NCBI RefSeq assembly: GCF_000010805.1
Contig: NC_012522.1
Coordinates: forward strand, 7,502,001 to 7,566,000
Origin: Rhodococcus opacus B4
GTDB lineage: Bacteria > Actinomycetota > Actinomycetes > Mycobacteriales > Mycobacteriaceae
Reading direction: 5' to 3'
DNA: 64,000 nucleotides
Positions 1 to 9,472 of the stretch are shown here, one piece after another. Numbering within the stretch: position 1 is the first letter of the stretch; every line of letters begins with the position of its first letter. Under the pieces are notes generated by a model that did no database searches, had not been told where the DNA came from, and saw nothing but the letters and a program-made list of their open reading frames with translations. Made by a program: the position numbers and the translations under genes.

Positions 1-155
1 AAGCGGAGAACATCCTGTGGTCGGATGTGCCGACGGTGCCGCTGTTCGACCAGCCGCGCACCGTCGCGTTCGCGTCCGGTCTGCAGGCGGGAACGGTCAA
101 TCCGACGCGTTCGGGCGCCGGGTGGAACATGGACAGGTGGGTGCTGCGCCGGTGA
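1..155 (+). CDS. C-terminal end of an ABC peptide/nickel-type substrate-binding protein (partial)
   Basis: Only the last 50 codons are in the window; they are read from position 3 and stop with TGA at 153-155. The tail contains LWSDVPTVPLFDQP and ends WNMDRWVLRR, which resembles the C-terminus of family 5 extracellular solute-binding proteins (DppA/OppA type). In mycobacteria a lipoprotein of this family (Rv2585c) lies directly upstream of apt and relA, so position supports the call. The stop overlaps the GTG start of apt by three bases, indicating a shared transcript. The substrate cannot be told from this fragment. Confidence 0.7.
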   Translation, partial: AENILWSDVPTVPLFDQPRTVAFASGLQAGTVNPTRSGAGWNMDRWVLRR

Positions 156-685
156 CCGATCATTCCGCTGCCCGTGACGCGGTCACCCGGCTCACCCGGT
201 GGGCCGACGACTTCCCGCAACCCGGCGTGCGGTTCGCCGATCTGACGCCGGTCTTCTCCGACGCCGACGGTTTCCGTGTCGTCGTCGACGCGCTCGCCGC
301 ATGTGCGCCGGCGACGGAGGTGATCGCCGCCGTCGACGCGCGGGGGTTCCTCCTCGGCGGCGGCGTCGCCCGGGAGCTGGGATCGGGTGTGGTGGCCGTG
401 CGGAAGTCGGGCAAACTGCCGCCGCCCGTGTTGTCGCAGTCGTACACCCTCGAGTACGGAACGGCAACGCTGGAGATCCCGGCCGGGTCGATCGGCCTGG
501 ACGGGCGCTCGGTTCTCGTCGTGGACGACGTCCTCGCCACCGGCGGCACCCTCGACGCGACGGCGCGGCTCGTGGAATCCGCAGGTGCCCGCGTGATCGG
601 CATCGCCGTGGTCCTGGAGATCGCCGCACTGGGTGGCCGGGAGCGCCTCGGAAAGTACCCGCTCACGTCCCTCGTCACGGTCTGA
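152..685 (+). CDS. apt: Adenine phosphoribosyltransferase
   Basis: Purine salvage enzyme that makes AMP and pyrophosphate from adenine and PRPP in the cytosol. The 177-residue product has the type I PRPP-binding motif VLVVDDVLATGGT at about residues 121-133 and the N-terminal FPQPGVRFADLTPV segment typical of Apt. I chose the GTG at 152 because it overlaps the upstream stop (GTGA) and gives a family-sized protein; an upstream in-frame GTG at 17 would run through the neighbouring gene. It sits just before the (p)ppGpp enzyme gene, as in other Corynebacteriales. Length and motifs leave little doubt. Confidence 0.95.
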   Translation: MTDHSAARDAVTRLTRWADDFPQPGVRFADLTPVFSDADGFRVVVDALAACAPATEVIAAVDARGFLLGGGVARELGSGVVAVRKSGKLPPPVLSQSYTLEYGTATLEIPAGSIGLDGRSVLVVDDVLATGGTLDATARLVESAGARVIGIAVVLEIAALGGRERLGKYPLTSLVTV

Positions 686-698
686 GTACTAAAGTTGG

Positions 699-750
699 GC
701 CTGGTGGTCGGCACGGCCACCGGGGCGCATGCCCGAGACCAACCAGGGCC
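699..750. other. Possible stem-loop between apt and relA
   Basis: The 103-base gap between apt and the relA start contains GGTGGTCG (703-710) facing CGGCCACC (714-721), which can pair with one G-U. An outer imperfect pairing of GGCCTGGT with ACCAGGGCC is also possible. It could be a weak terminator, an mRNA processing site or chance in GC-rich DNA. There is no U-tract. Confidence 0.25.
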
Positions 751-788
751 GCACGGCCCGAGCCATTTCAGTGGTAGGAGGTGACGGC

Positions 789-3164
789 ATGACTTCGAAT
801 CTTGATCGGTCGCAGAACACGGGATCACCCTCGTCTGCGCAATCCGATGCCGAGTCACCTGCAGCGAACCCGGCTTCCGGTAACAACCGTGGAGCACAGG
901 GATTCGCCGTTCCGGCGTCCGCATCGCGCCGGGTACGAGCGCGACTCGCCAGGCGCATCACGGGGCAGCGGAACACGACCATCCGGCCGGTTCTCGAACC
1001 CCTCGTCAGTCTGCATCGCGAGCTCTACCCCAAGGCGGACCTGGCGCTCCTGCAGCGCGCCTACGACGTGGCCGAGGAGCGGCACGCCAGCCAGCGCCGC
1101 AAGTCGGGCGATCCGTACATCACGCATCCGCTCGCCGTCGCCAGCATCCTCGCCGAACTGGGAATGGACACGACCACCCTGGTCGCGGCCCTGCTCCACG
1201 ACACCGTCGAAGACACCGGCTACTCCCTCGAGCAGCTGACCGACGAGTTCGGCGAAGAGGTCGCGCACCTGGTCGACGGCGTCACCAAACTCGACAAGGT
1301 GGTGCTCGGCAACGCCGCCGAGGGCGAGACCATCCGCAAGATGATCATCGCGATGGCCCGCGATCCGCGCGTGCTGGTGATCAAGGTGGCCGACCGGCTC
1401 CACAACATGCGGACCATGCGGTTCCTGCCGCCCGAGAAGCAGGCCCGCAAGGCCCGCGAAACCCTCGAGGTGATCGCGCCGCTGGCCCACCGGCTCGGCA
1501 TGGCCACCGTGAAATGGGAACTCGAGGACCTGTCCTTCGCGATCCTGCATCCCAAGAAGTACGACGAGATCGTGCGGCTCGTCGCCGACCGGGCACCGTC
1601 CCGCGACACCTACCTCGCGAAGGTGCGGGCGGAGATCAACGCGACGCTGACGGCGTCGCGCATCAACGCGGTCGTCGAGGGCAGGCCCAAGCACTACTGG
1701 TCGATCTACCAGAAGATGATCGTCAAGGGTCGCGACTTCGACGACATCCACGACCTGGTCGGGGTGCGGATCCTGTGCGACGAGGTCCGTGACTGTTACG
1801 CGGCCGTCGGTGTCGTCCACTCGCTGTGGCAGCCGATGGCGGGCCGGTTCAAGGACTACATCGCGCAGCCGCGGTACGGCGTCTACCAGTCGCTGCACAC
1901 CACCGTCGTCGGACCCGAGGGCAAACCCCTCGAGGTGCAGATCCGCACCCACGACATGCACCGGACCGCGGAGTTCGGTATCGCCGCGCACTGGCGGTAC
2001 AAGGAGACCAAGGGCCGGCATTCCGGTGACGTCGCCGAGGTCGACGACATGGCGTGGATGCGTCAGCTCCTCGACTGGCAGCGTGAGGCCGCCGACCCGG
2101 GGGAGTTCCTCGAGTCGCTGCGCTACGACCTGGCGGTCAAGGAGATCTTCGTCTTCACCCCCAAGGGCGACGTGGTGACGCTGCCCGCCGGGTCGACGCC
2201 CGTCGACTTCGCGTACGCCGTGCACACGGAGGTCGGGCACCGCTGTATCGGTGCCCGGGTCAACGGCAGGCTGGTGGCGCTCGAACGCAAGCTCGAGAAC
2301 GGCGAGGTCGTGGAGGTCTTCACCTCCAAGGCCGTCAATGCGGGCCCGAGCCGCGACTGGCAGATGTTCGCAGTCTCGCCGCGCGCCAAGACGAAGATCC
2401 GGCAGTGGTTCGCCAAGGAACGTCGCGAAGAAGCGCTCGAGGCGGGCAAGGACGCCATCGCGAAGGAAGTGCGGCGGGTCGGCCTGCCGCTGCAGCGCCT
2501 GATGAACGCCGAATCGATGGCGTCCATCGCGCACGAACTGCACTACACCGATGTGTCGATGCTGTACACGGCGGTCGGCGAGAGCCACGTGTCGGCGCAG
2601 CACGTCGTCCAGCGTCTGGTGGCGCATCTGGGCGGGGTCGGTGACGTCGAGGAGGAACTCGCCGAGCGGTCCACCCCGTCGACCATGCCGATGCGCCCGC
2701 GGAGCACCGGCGACGCGGGTGTGCTGGTTCCCGGCGCGGAGGGCACGGTCGCCAAGCTCGCCAAGTGCTGCACACCCGTCCCCGGCGACGAGATCATGGG
2801 CTTCGTGACCCGGGGCGGAGCGGTCAGCGTCCACCGCACCGACTGCACCAACGCCGGCTCCCTGCAGGAGCAGTCCGAGCGGATCATCGAGGTCAAGTGG
2901 GCGCCGTCGCCGTCGTCGGTGTTCCTGGTGGCCATCCAGATCGAGGCGCTCGATCGGCACCGGCTGCTGTCGGACGTGACGAAGGCGCTCGCGGACGAGA
3001 AGGTCAACATCCTGTCGGCGTCGGTGACGACGTCCGGCGACCGGGTGGCGATCAGCAAGTTCACGTTCGAGATGGGCGACCCGAAGCACCTCGGGCACGT
3101 GCTCAACGTGGTCCGCAACGTCGAGGGCGTGTACGACGTGTACCGGGTGACGTCCGCCGCCTAA
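789..3164 (+). CDS. relA: Bifunctional (p)ppGpp synthetase/hydrolase (RelA/SpoT, Rel)
   Basis: Makes and degrades the stringent-response alarmone (p)ppGpp. The 791-residue protein has, in order, an HD hydrolase domain (ITHPLAV near 113, LLHDTVEDT at about 135-143), a synthetase domain with [18 protein letters not shown], a TGS domain ([18 protein letters not shown]), a zinc-finger-like CCTPVPGD segment and a C-terminal ACT domain. The RFKD form of the synthetase motif is the one found in bifunctional Rel rather than synthesis-only RelA, which carries EXDD. The start is ATG 789, with AGGAGG at 776-781; an in-frame ATG at 729 has no such site. A strong terminator follows. The length matches mycobacterial Rel (about 790 residues). 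Confidence 0.96.
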   Translation: MTSNLDRSQNTGSPSSAQSDAESPAANPASGNNRGAQGFAVPASASRRVRARLARRITGQRNTTIRPVLEPLVSLHRELYPKADLALLQRAYDVAEERHASQRRKSGDPYITHPLAVASILAELGMDTTTLVAALLHDTVEDTGYSLEQLTDEFGEEVAHLVDGVTKLDKVVLGNAAEGETIRKMIIAMARDPRVLVIKVADRLHNMRTMRFLPPEKQARKARETLEVIAPLAHRLGMATVKWELEDLSFAILHPKKYDEIVRLVADRAPSRDTYLAKVRAEINATLTASRINAVVEGRPKHYWSIYQKMIVKGRDFDDIHDLVGVRILCDEVRDCYAAVGVVHSLWQPMAGRFKDYIAQPRYGVYQSLHTTVVGPEGKPLEVQIRTHDMHRTAEFGIAAHWRYKETKGRHSGDVAEVDDMAWMRQLLDWQREAADPGEFLESLRYDLAVKEIFVFTPKGDVVTLPAGSTPVDFAYAVHTEVGHRCIGARVNGRLVALERKLENGEVVEVFTSKAVNAGPSRDWQMFAVSPRAKTKIRQWFAKERREEALEAGKDAIAKEVRRVGLPLQRLMNAESMASIAHELHYTDVSMLYTAVGESHVSAQHVVQRLVAHLGGVGDVEEELAERSTPSTMPMRPRSTGDAGVLVPGAEGTVAKLAKCCTPVPGDEIMGFVTRGGAVSVHRTDCTNAGSLQEQSERIIEVKWAPSPSSVFLVAIQIEALDRHRLLSDVTKALADEKVNILSASVTTSGDRVAISKFTFEMGDPKHLGHVLNVVRNVEGVYDVYRVTSAA

Positions 3165-3180
3165 CGGTCACCCCCCGGCG

Positions 3181-3227
3181 ACGAACGGGACGGTCGTTCG
3201 ATCAGATCGAACGACCGTCCCGTTCGT
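3181..3227. terminator. Bidirectional terminator between relA and the convergent cyclophilin gene
   Basis: A perfect 22-base inverted repeat (3181-3202 and 3206-3227) around the loop CAG. It lies in the 81-base gap between two convergent stop codons, so it can end transcription from both sides. There is no T-run, as is usual for high-GC actinobacteria. Confidence 0.85.
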
Positions 3228-3245
3228 GTGGCGGGGGTGCGGGGG

Positions 3246-4037
3246 TCAGCCGACCTTCGCGGTCTCGATCTGCACCGGCGTGTTGGGCTTGCCGCCGCCC
3301 GCGGACATGGATCCGTCGTCGCCGTCCGCCGCGATCTTCTCGACGGTCGCGAGGCCCTCCTCGGAGATCGAACCGAAGACGGTGTAGTTGGGCGGGAGCA
3401 CCGAGTCGGCGTAGACGAGGAAGAACTGGCTGCCGTTGCTGCCGGGCTGCCCGCTGTTGGCCATCGCGACGGTGCCGCGCGGGTAGACCACCGGATTCGC
3501 GAGTGCGGGATCGTTCGGCGCGAACGCGGTCTCCGGGTACTCCGTGTCGAAGCCGTAGCCCGGTCCGCCGGTGCCCTTTCCGCTCGGGTCGCCGCACTGC
3601 AGCACCTGCAGACCCACTTCGGTCGTGAGCCGGTGGCAGGGGGTGTCGTCGAAGTACCCCTGCTGGGCCAGGCTCGTGAAGCTGTTGACCGTGCACGGGG
3701 CCTCGGCGCGGTCGAGGACGAGGCCGATCGGTCCGGCGCTCGTCTGGAGATCGACGGGAACCGTGCCCTCGGTGGAGACACCGGTGGTGGGCGGCGGGGT
3801 GACGTCCTTGGCGGCGGGCTGCCCTTCCGGGTACGCGCAGTCCACGGTGGCAGCCGCGGGCGGCGGGACCGCAGGCAGCGTGCCGAACTTGGACAGATCG
3901 AGCGACTGTTCCGCCGCGCTCGTGGACGCCGCCTTCGAGGTGCTGGTCGACGAGCCGCCGGAGTCGGACGAATCCGAACAGCCGGCGAGGAGGACCGCGA
4001 GGCTCACGCCTGCGACGAGGATCGAGGTGCGTTTCAT
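3246..4037 (-). CDS. Lipoprotein peptidyl-prolyl cis-trans isomerase (cyclophilin)
   Basis: Predicted surface-anchored cyclophilin that would speed proline isomerisation in exported proteins. The 263-residue product starts MKRTSILVAGV and has a lipobox LAGC with the acylated cysteine near residue 20, then a Ser/Thr-rich linker. The isomerase domain contains TPCHRLTTE, GTGGPGYGF, GTVAMANSG and GSQFFLVYAD, all cyclophilin hallmarks. A second, clearly related cyclophilin is encoded immediately upstream on the same strand, so the two look like a tandem duplication with different membrane anchors. The gene converges on relA and shares its terminator. Confidence 0.9.
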   Translation of the reverse strand: MKRTSILVAGVSLAVLLAGCSDSSDSGGSSTSTSKAASTSAAEQSLDLSKFGTLPAVPPPAAATVDCAYPEGQPAAKDVTPPPTTGVSTEGTVPVDLQTSAGPIGLVLDRAEAPCTVNSFTSLAQQGYFDDTPCHRLTTEVGLQVLQCGDPSGKGTGGPGYGFDTEYPETAFAPNDPALANPVVYPRGTVAMANSGQPGSNGSQFFLVYADSVLPPNYTVFGSISEEGLATVEKIAADGDDGSMSAGGGKPNTPVQIETAKVG

Positions 4038-4058
4038 CGGTCTATCCTCACACGAGAC

Positions 4059-4937
4059 CTAGTCCATCCGGACGGACGTGATGTCGATGGGCAGGTTGGG
4101 CTTGCCGCCGCCGGCCTGCATCGATCCGTCGTCACCGGCCGCCGCCACCTTCTCGATGGTCGCGAGACCGGTCTCGTCGACCTTCCCGAACGCGGTGTAC
4201 TGCGGGGGCAGCTGCGAGTCGGCGTAGACGAGGAAGAACTGGCTGCCGTTGCTGTCGGGCTGACCGCTGTTGGCCATCGCGATGGTGCCGCGCGGGTACG
4301 TCACCGGCACCTGCAGGGACGGATCCGATGCCTCGTACTGGTCGGTGGGGAATTCGTTGGCGAACCCGTAACCGGGGCCGCCGGTACCTGCACCCGTGGG
4401 ATCACCGCACTGCAGGACCTTCAATCCCTCGGACGTGACGAGCCGGTGGCACGGCGTGTTGTCGAAGTAGTTCTGGCTCGCCAGGCTCAGGAAGTTGTTG
4501 ACGGTGCACGGGGAGTCCGCGTTGTCCAGGATCAGGCCGATGTTGCCCTGCGTCGTCTGCATGCTGACGCTGACTTCCTGGAGGGTGGTGTCGATGTCGT
4601 CGGTGCGCGGCGGGTTCACCTGCTTCGCGGGCGGCTGAGTGCCGGGGGTGTACGTGCACGACACCTTCTCGGGCAGCGGTTCGGACCGGCCCGCGGGCAT
4701 CACGCCGGGCGACTGCGGTGACGCCGTCACCGACTCCGCCGCCGATGCCTCCGTCGCCTCGTCGTCGCCGCTGGTGAGGGCGAAGACGACGGCGCCCGCC
4801 GCCACCACGAGCACGACACCGAGCACCGAACCGGCGATGGTCAGCTGCTTACGCTTGCGTGCTCTGTCGGCGCGGCGTTCGAGCTGACGCTCGAGCTTTC
4901 GTTTCGCTGCTTCCCGGCGCTGCTCGTTGCTCGGCAC
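4059..4937 (-). CDS. ppiB: Membrane-anchored peptidyl-prolyl cis-trans isomerase B
   Basis: A 292-residue cyclophilin with a positively charged, Arg/Lys-rich helix (about residues 3-40), a single membrane helix (LTIAGSVLGVVLVVAAGAVV) and an external isomerase domain carrying TPCHRLVTS, GTGGPGYGF and GSQFFLVYAD. I chose the GTG at 4937 (protein MPSNEQRREAAKRK) because GGGAGG lies nine bases upstream; a longer reading frame to 5036 has no good ribosome site. It corresponds in position and form to mycobacterial PpiB (Rv2582). Its 3' neighbour is the lipoprotein paralogue, 21 bases away, so the pair is probably one transcript. Confidence 0.9.
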   Translation of the reverse strand: MPSNEQRREAAKRKLERQLERRADRARKRKQLTIAGSVLGVVLVVAAGAVVFALTSGDDEATEASAAESVTASPQSPGVMPAGRSEPLPEKVSCTYTPGTQPPAKQVNPPRTDDIDTTLQEVSVSMQTTQGNIGLILDNADSPCTVNNFLSLASQNYFDNTPCHRLVTSEGLKVLQCGDPTGAGTGGPGYGFANEFPTDQYEASDPSLQVPVTYPRGTIAMANSGQPDSNGSQFFLVYADSQLPPQYTAFGKVDETGLATIEKVAAAGDDGSMQAGGGKPNLPIDITSVRMD

Positions 4938-5115
4938 TGCGGTGGTCCTCCCGTGTCGGTCTGGCTGGAAGTCGGTCGATAGGGCAGTTGGCCGGTGCGA
5001 ACTAACCCCCGGCACACGACCTCCAGAGTCTGCCATCCGAACCTGAGAACATCCTGGCGGGGCGGCGGCTTAGGCTGTAGCGACTGCAAGGACCACTCGA
5101 ACAGGAGCGTCGCGC

Positions 5116-5796
5116 GTGCTCGTCACAGGATTCCCGGCCGGGATGTTTCAGACCAACTGCTACATCCTCGCGCAGGACGACGCCCCGGAGTGCGTCGTCG
5201 TCGACCCAGGACAGGACGCCGCCGAACCGCTGTTCGAGTTCCTGGACCAGAAGAATCTCACCCCGACGGCGGTGCTGCTGACCCACGGTCACCTCGACCA
5301 CGTCTGGAACGCCTACGACGTCTGCGAGAAGTTCGGGATCCCCGCGTACATCCATCCAGAGGACCGGTACATGCTGTCGGACCCCGGCCGCGGCATCGGC
5401 CCGACGATGAAGCCGTTCATCGAGGGCATGACGTTCGTCGAGCCCGGCGAGGTGATCGCGCTGGCCGACGGCGACGTGATCGAGCAGGCCGGGATGTCGT
5501 TCGCCGTCGACCACACCCCGGGGCACACGCAGGGGTCCGTGGTCTTCCGGACCCGGGTCGACACCGAGAACGGCCCCGTCGAGATCGCCCTCACCGGTGA
5601 CACGCTGTTCCAGGGGTCGATCGGTCGCAGCGACCTGCCCGGCGGCAACCACGAACAGTTGCTGCGGTCCATTGCCGACAAGCTTCTGATCCTCGCCGAC
5701 GACACGGCGGTCCTCCCCGGGCACGGCGGGTCGAGCACCGTCGGTGCCGAACGTGGGTCGAACCCGTTTCTCGTTGGACTCTCGGGATCGAAATAA
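5116..5796 (+). CDS. Metallo-beta-lactamase-fold hydrolase (glyoxalase II-like)
   Basis: A 226-residue protein of the metallo-beta-lactamase fold. The metal-binding motif THGHLDH lies near residue 55, further ligands are in DHTPGHTQGS and TGDTLF, and a C-terminal PGHGGSSTVG completes the site. The family includes hydroxyacylglutathione hydrolases; actinobacteria use mycothiol rather than glutathione, so the thioester substrate is unknown. The GTG start at 5116 has AGGAG at 5103-5107. The gene precedes hisS by 15 bases, the same arrangement as Rv2581c-hisS in M. tuberculosis. Confidence 0.85.
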   Translation: MLVTGFPAGMFQTNCYILAQDDAPECVVVDPGQDAAEPLFEFLDQKNLTPTAVLLTHGHLDHVWNAYDVCEKFGIPAYIHPEDRYMLSDPGRGIGPTMKPFIEGMTFVEPGEVIALADGDVIEQAGMSFAVDHTPGHTQGSVVFRTRVDTENGPVEIALTGDTLFQGSIGRSDLPGGNHEQLLRSIADKLLILADDTAVLPGHGGSSTVGAERGSNPFLVGLSGSK

Positions 5797-5811
5797 GGAA
5801 AAGTAACGACA

Positions 5812-7083
5812 GTGAGCAAAGCCAGCACCTTCTCCGCCCCCAAGGGCGTCCCCGATTACGTCCCGCCGCAGTCGTCGGAGTTCGTCGCGGTCCGTGACGG
5901 ACTCACGCGCGCTGCGCGACTGGCCGGATACGGCCACATCGAACTTCCCATCTTCGAGGACACCGGGCTGTTCGCCCGCGGCGTCGGCGAGTCCACCGAC
6001 GTCGTCAGCAAGGAGATGTACACGTTCGCCGACCGCGGTGACCGTTCGGTGACCCTGCGGCCCGAGGGCACGGCGGGCGTCATGCGCGCTGTCATCGAAC
6101 ACGGCCTGGACCGCGGCCAGTTGCCGGTGAAGCTGAGCTACGCCGGACCGTTCTTCCGCTACGAGCGTCCGCAGGCCGGTCGTTACCGCCAGCTGCAGCA
6201 GGTCGGGGTCGAGGCCATCGGCGTCGACGACCCGGCTTTGGACGCCGAGGTCATCGCCGTCGCCGACGCCGGTTTCCGCGGCCTCGGTCTCGAGGGCTTC
6301 CGGCTGGAGATCACCTCGCTCGGCGACGACACGTGCCGTCCGCAGTACCGGGAACGGTTGCAGGAGTTCCTGTTCGCCCTTCCCCTCGACGAGGAGACGC
6401 GCCGGCGGGCGGAGATCAACCCGCTGCGGGTGCTCGACGACAAGCGCAAGGAGGTGCGCGAGATGACGGCCGACGCCCCGCTCATGCTCGATCACCTCTC
6501 GGACACCGCGAAGGCACACTTCGACGAGGTGCTCGCCCACCTCGATGCGCTGGGGGTGCCGTACGTGGTCAACCCGCGGATGGTCCGCGGCCTCGACTAC
6601 TACACCAAGACGACGTTCGAGTTCGTCCACGACGGTCTCGGCGCGCAGTCGGGTATCGGCGGTGGCGGACGTTACGACGGTCTGATGGCGCAGCTCGGTG
6701 GTCAGCCGTTGTCCGGCATCGGTTTCGGGCTCGGTGTCGACCGCACCGTCCTGGCGCTCGCCGCCGAGGGCAAGACCGCGGGCTCGACGGCCCGCTGCGA
6801 GGTCTTCGGCGTCCCGCTGGGCGAGGAGGCGAAGGCGAAGCTGGTGGTGATCGCACAGCAGTTGCGCGCCCAGGGAATTCGAGTCGACCTCGCGTACGGC
6901 AACCGCGGCGTGAAGGGCGCGATGAAGGCCGCCGACAGGTCCGGCGCCGCGCTGGCGCTGGTGCTCGGTGACCGCGACATCGCCGAGGGCACGGTGGGAA
7001 TCAAGAACCTCGCCACCGGCGATCAGGAATCGGTGTCGTCGGCGGATGTCCTCGCGCGCGTCGGAGCCATCCTTGGCGCCTGA
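5812..7083 (+). CDS. hisS: Histidyl-tRNA synthetase
   Basis: Class II aminoacyl-tRNA synthetase that charges tRNA-His in the cytosol. The 423-residue product begins with the family-typical APKGVPDY segment and has motif 2 around [17 protein letters not shown], the histidine-specific [14 protein letters not shown] and GGGGRYDGL blocks, motif 3 [10 protein letters not shown], and a C-terminal anticodon-binding domain. It starts at GTG 5812, preceded by AAGGAAAAG, and is probably cotranscribed with the upstream hydrolase. The 3' end overlaps the putative start of the next membrane-protein gene. Confidence 0.97.
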   Translation: MSKASTFSAPKGVPDYVPPQSSEFVAVRDGLTRAARLAGYGHIELPIFEDTGLFARGVGESTDVVSKEMYTFADRGDRSVTLRPEGTAGVMRAVIEHGLDRGQLPVKLSYAGPFFRYERPQAGRYRQLQQVGVEAIGVDDPALDAEVIAVADAGFRGLGLEGFRLEITSLGDDTCRPQYRERLQEFLFALPLDEETRRRAEINPLRVLDDKRKEVREMTADAPLMLDHLSDTAKAHFDEVLAHLDALGVPYVVNPRMVRGLDYYTKTTFEFVHDGLGAQSGIGGGGRYDGLMAQLGGQPLSGIGFGLGVDRTVLALAAEGKTAGSTARCEVFGVPLGEEAKAKLVVIAQQLRAQGIRVDLAYGNRGVKGAMKAADRSGAALALVLGDRDIAEGTVGIKNLATGDQESVSSADVLARVGAILGA

Positions 7084-7705
7084 CGACACCGCGCCGGTGT
7101 CGCTCGACCTCGTCCCGATCGAGTTGATCGCACCGCGGCTCAAGAAAGTCGCGGCGCTCGCCGTGCTGATCGGTGTCGTGGTCGGCGTCGTAGTCGGGTT
7201 CTTCGGTCCCGTGTGGGTCGGCGTGACGGTCGGGGCCGTGATCGCGGTCCCGACCGCCGCGTCCGCGCTCCTCACGTTGCGGCGTCGCATCACGCTGCAG
7301 GCCGGGCGAATCCGGTCGACGGGGGGACTGCGCAGCCGGCGCGTCGACGTCACCCGCGCGGTGGCCGCGGAACTGGTGGTCCGTTCGGCCCGGGTCAGTG
7401 AGGTGAGCGTCCGGATCACGGATCCCGACGGAAGCCTCGCGATTCCGCTCGCCCTCTACACGACCGACGGCGGTCGCGAACTCGAGATCCTCGGGCTCCG
7501 CAGGCTCGCCGACGCCCTGACGACGAGCGAACTGGTACCGGCCGCCGCAATCGCGTCGGTCCTCATCGAGCAACTCCGCGCGGAAGCGCGGGGCGCGGCC
7601 CTTCCCGAACGCCCGCTGTTCCGTGCCGTGGAACTGGTGCGTTCGGAGGGCCGCGTGCCCACCACCACGCTCACCGATCACGAGGTGGCGGCACTCCTCG
7701 ACTGA
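7073..7705 (+). CDS. Conserved membrane protein of unknown function
   Basis: A roughly 210-residue protein with two adjacent membrane helices in the first third (about residues 25-65: [20 protein letters not shown] and [17 protein letters not shown]), followed by a soluble domain rich in beta-prone segments. The best start is TTG 7073, overlapping the last codons of hisS, with GGAGCC just upstream; GTG 7097 is the alternative. I do not recognise the family. It converges on the next gene with only four bases between stops. Confidence 0.6.
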   Translation: MAPDDTAPVSLDLVPIELIAPRLKKVAALAVLIGVVVGVVVGFFGPVWVGVTVGAVIAVPTAASALLTLRRRITLQAGRIRSTGGLRSRRVDVTRAVAAELVVRSARVSEVSVRITDPDGSLAIPLALYTTDGGRELEILGLRRLADALTTSELVPAAAIASVLIEQLRAEARGAALPERPLFRAVELVRSEGRVPTTTLTDHEVAALLD

Positions 7706-7709
7706 GCGA

Positions 7710-9086
7710 TCAGCCCCGATCGCCGAACGACGTGTCGTCGAGATCCTCGCCGCCGATCACGGCGGGTGCGACCATCGGCAGGTCGCCGGCGAACGCGTTG
7801 TTTTCGCCGGCGTTGACGAGGTAGCTCGGTGTGGACCGGCCGCTGAGCTGCTCGTCGCCACCGCGCCCGGCGCCCGCCATGCCGGCGCCGCCGCCGATCC
7901 CGCCCATCGCTCCGCCCGGTGCGAGCGGGGATGCGGCAGCCGAAGTGGTTCCGGGCACCGGAGCGGCCCCCGGTGTCGTCGGGGTCGCACTCGCCGACGG
8001 CACGATCGCCCCGGTCACTGGTCCGCGGGCTACCGAACCGCTGCCCGCGGAGGCGCTTCCGCCGTACATGGCGATGCCCGCGCCGCCGGCCGTGCCCACC
8101 GCGCCGGGAACTCCACCCGCGGCCCCGTGCGCCGGGGTGACGGCGGATTTCGCCGTGAGGGCGTCGGCGGGCAGGTCCGCCGAGGAGACCGCGGCCGCCT
8201 GGGTACTCGCCGACACCAGATCGCCGACACCGTCGGTGACGGTGGAGATCATCGGCTTGCCCACACCCTCGATCACGGTGGACGCGACGGCGAACGGCGA
8301 CGTCGGCGCGGCTCCCGGTGCCGGGGGCGGCGGTACCGGCACTGGCGCGGCGAGACCGTTCATCGTGAGGGTCTGCTCGTTCAGTTCGGTGCGGGTCTGC
8401 GTCACCACCCCGATGGCCGCCTTGATGTGTTCGGCCGCGGACGCGAGCAGCATCGCCTGCCCCGGCGGAGTCATCACCATCGGCGCCGCGGCGACCGCGG
8501 TGGCCGCGAACGACTCCGAGATCGTCATCAGGTTCGCGTTGCCCCGCGCCACGGACGCGGCGGCGGTCTGGGTGGTGGTCGAGATCTCCGTGCCACGTTC
8601 GCTCAGTTCGGTGCCGCTCGCCTGGACCTGCACGCCCTGGGCCTGCGCGGCCTGCGCGGCCTGGCTCTGCCAGATCTGGTCGAGGATCTTCAGACCCGAC
8701 AGGCTCATCGACATGGCCTGGTCGATCAGGCCCGAGGACATGTCGAGAAGCGACGTCGGGTCGAACGACCCGAACGTGCCGGTGCCGAAGCTCCCGGCGA
8801 GATCGGTGAGCGGCTTGAACAATTCGTCCACACCCGGCAGTGCGGGCAGGGCGTGGCCCTGCAGCAGGACCTCGATCGGGTTCGGCGGCAGGGGCGGCAA
8901 CGACGGCAGGGCGGGCAACGGCGGCAGCTCACCGAGCGGCGCATCCAGCAACGGGCGGAGCGGGGAATTCTGCAGTGCCTCGAGCGGGGTGCTCGGCAGT
9001 GGTGTCGCGAGGGCGTCGCCGACGGGGGAGCCCTGGATCAGGTCGAGGATCGTTCCGTGTTCTGCAGGAGTTCCCGCGGACGTCAT
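7710..9086 (-). CDS. Large Pro/Ala/Gly-rich protein paired with an EspC-like factor (possible type VII secretion substrate)
   Basis: A 458-residue protein with a proline-rich N-terminal 90 residues (PLGELPPLPALPSLPPLPP). An alanine/glutamine-rich helical region follows at about 110-260 (QAAQAAQAQGVQ, ISTTTQTAAASVARGN). A long low-complexity Ala/Gly/Pro/Ser stretch comes next, and the C-terminus is acidic and more complex. The start ATG overlaps the stop of the EspC-like gene by four bases, so the two are translationally coupled. Large partners next to EspC-type proteins in mycobacteria (EspA/EspE/EspB) are type VII substrates; the same role is inferred here from context only. No PE or PPE signature is evident, and no signal peptide is visible. 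Confidence 0.55.
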   Translation of the reverse strand: MTSAGTPAEHGTILDLIQGSPVGDALATPLPSTPLEALQNSPLRPLLDAPLGELPPLPALPSLPPLPPNPIEVLLQGHALPALPGVDELFKPLTDLAGSFGTGTFGSFDPTSLLDMSSGLIDQAMSMSLSGLKILDQIWQSQAAQAAQAQGVQVQASGTELSERGTEISTTTQTAAASVARGNANLMTISESFAATAVAAAPMVMTPPGQAMLLASAAEHIKAAIGVVTQTRTELNEQTLTMNGLAAPVPVPPPPAPGAAPTSPFAVASTVIEGVGKPMISTVTDGVGDLVSASTQAAAVSSADLPADALTAKSAVTPAHGAAGGVPGAVGTAGGAGIAMYGGSASAGSGSVARGPVTGAIVPSASATPTTPGAAPVPGTTSAAASPLAPGGAMGGIGGGAGMAGAGRGGDEQLSGRSTPSYLVNAGENNAFAGDLPMVAPAVIGGEDLDDTSFGDRG

Positions 9087-9412
9087 GAGAGCCCTCCGAG
9101 TCCGTCGCCGACACTACCCAGCGCAGCGCCGTTGGCGCCGTCGACGGAGTCGTAGGACTGGGCTGTGGCGTCGGCGGCGATCGCGGTCTGCGCGTAGTGC
9201 GTCGCGAGTTCGGCGACCGATGTGGCGTGGTTTGCCTGCGCGGCAGCGAAGGACGCGAGAAAGTCGGCTCCGATCGGGCCGAACACGGGCGCGAGCGCCG
9301 CGAGGTTCGCCCCGAGATCCAGTGCGGCGGCGCTGCTGATCTGTTCGGCCGCCTGCGCCGCGGTGGCGCCGTATTTCCTGATGCCGTCCGTGACGACGAA
9401 GACTTCGCTCAA
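9083..9412 (-). CDS. EspC-like type VII secretion-associated protein
   Basis: A 109-residue, alanine-rich helical protein resembling the EspC/DUF2580 family of ESX-secreted proteins. It starts MSEVFVVTDGIRKYGATAA and ends in a flexible glycine tail. A candidate type VII export signal of the form YxxxD (Tyr87-Asp91, YDSVD) follows the second predicted helix. I chose TTG 9412 because GGGGGG lies just upstream and the product then has the usual family length; an upstream ATG at 9466 would add 18 unlike residues. The larger partner gene overlaps its stop. No ESX machinery genes are in the window. Confidence 0.65.
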   Translation of the reverse strand: MSEVFVVTDGIRKYGATAAQAAEQISSAAALDLGANLAALAPVFGPIGADFLASFAAAQANHATSVAELATHYAQTAIAADATAQSYDSVDGANGAALGSVGDGLGGLS

Positions 9413-9472
9413 GATGACCCCCCAGTGATTAAGCGTTCGCCAGACTTTATCCCACGGGAACGACACGCACGG

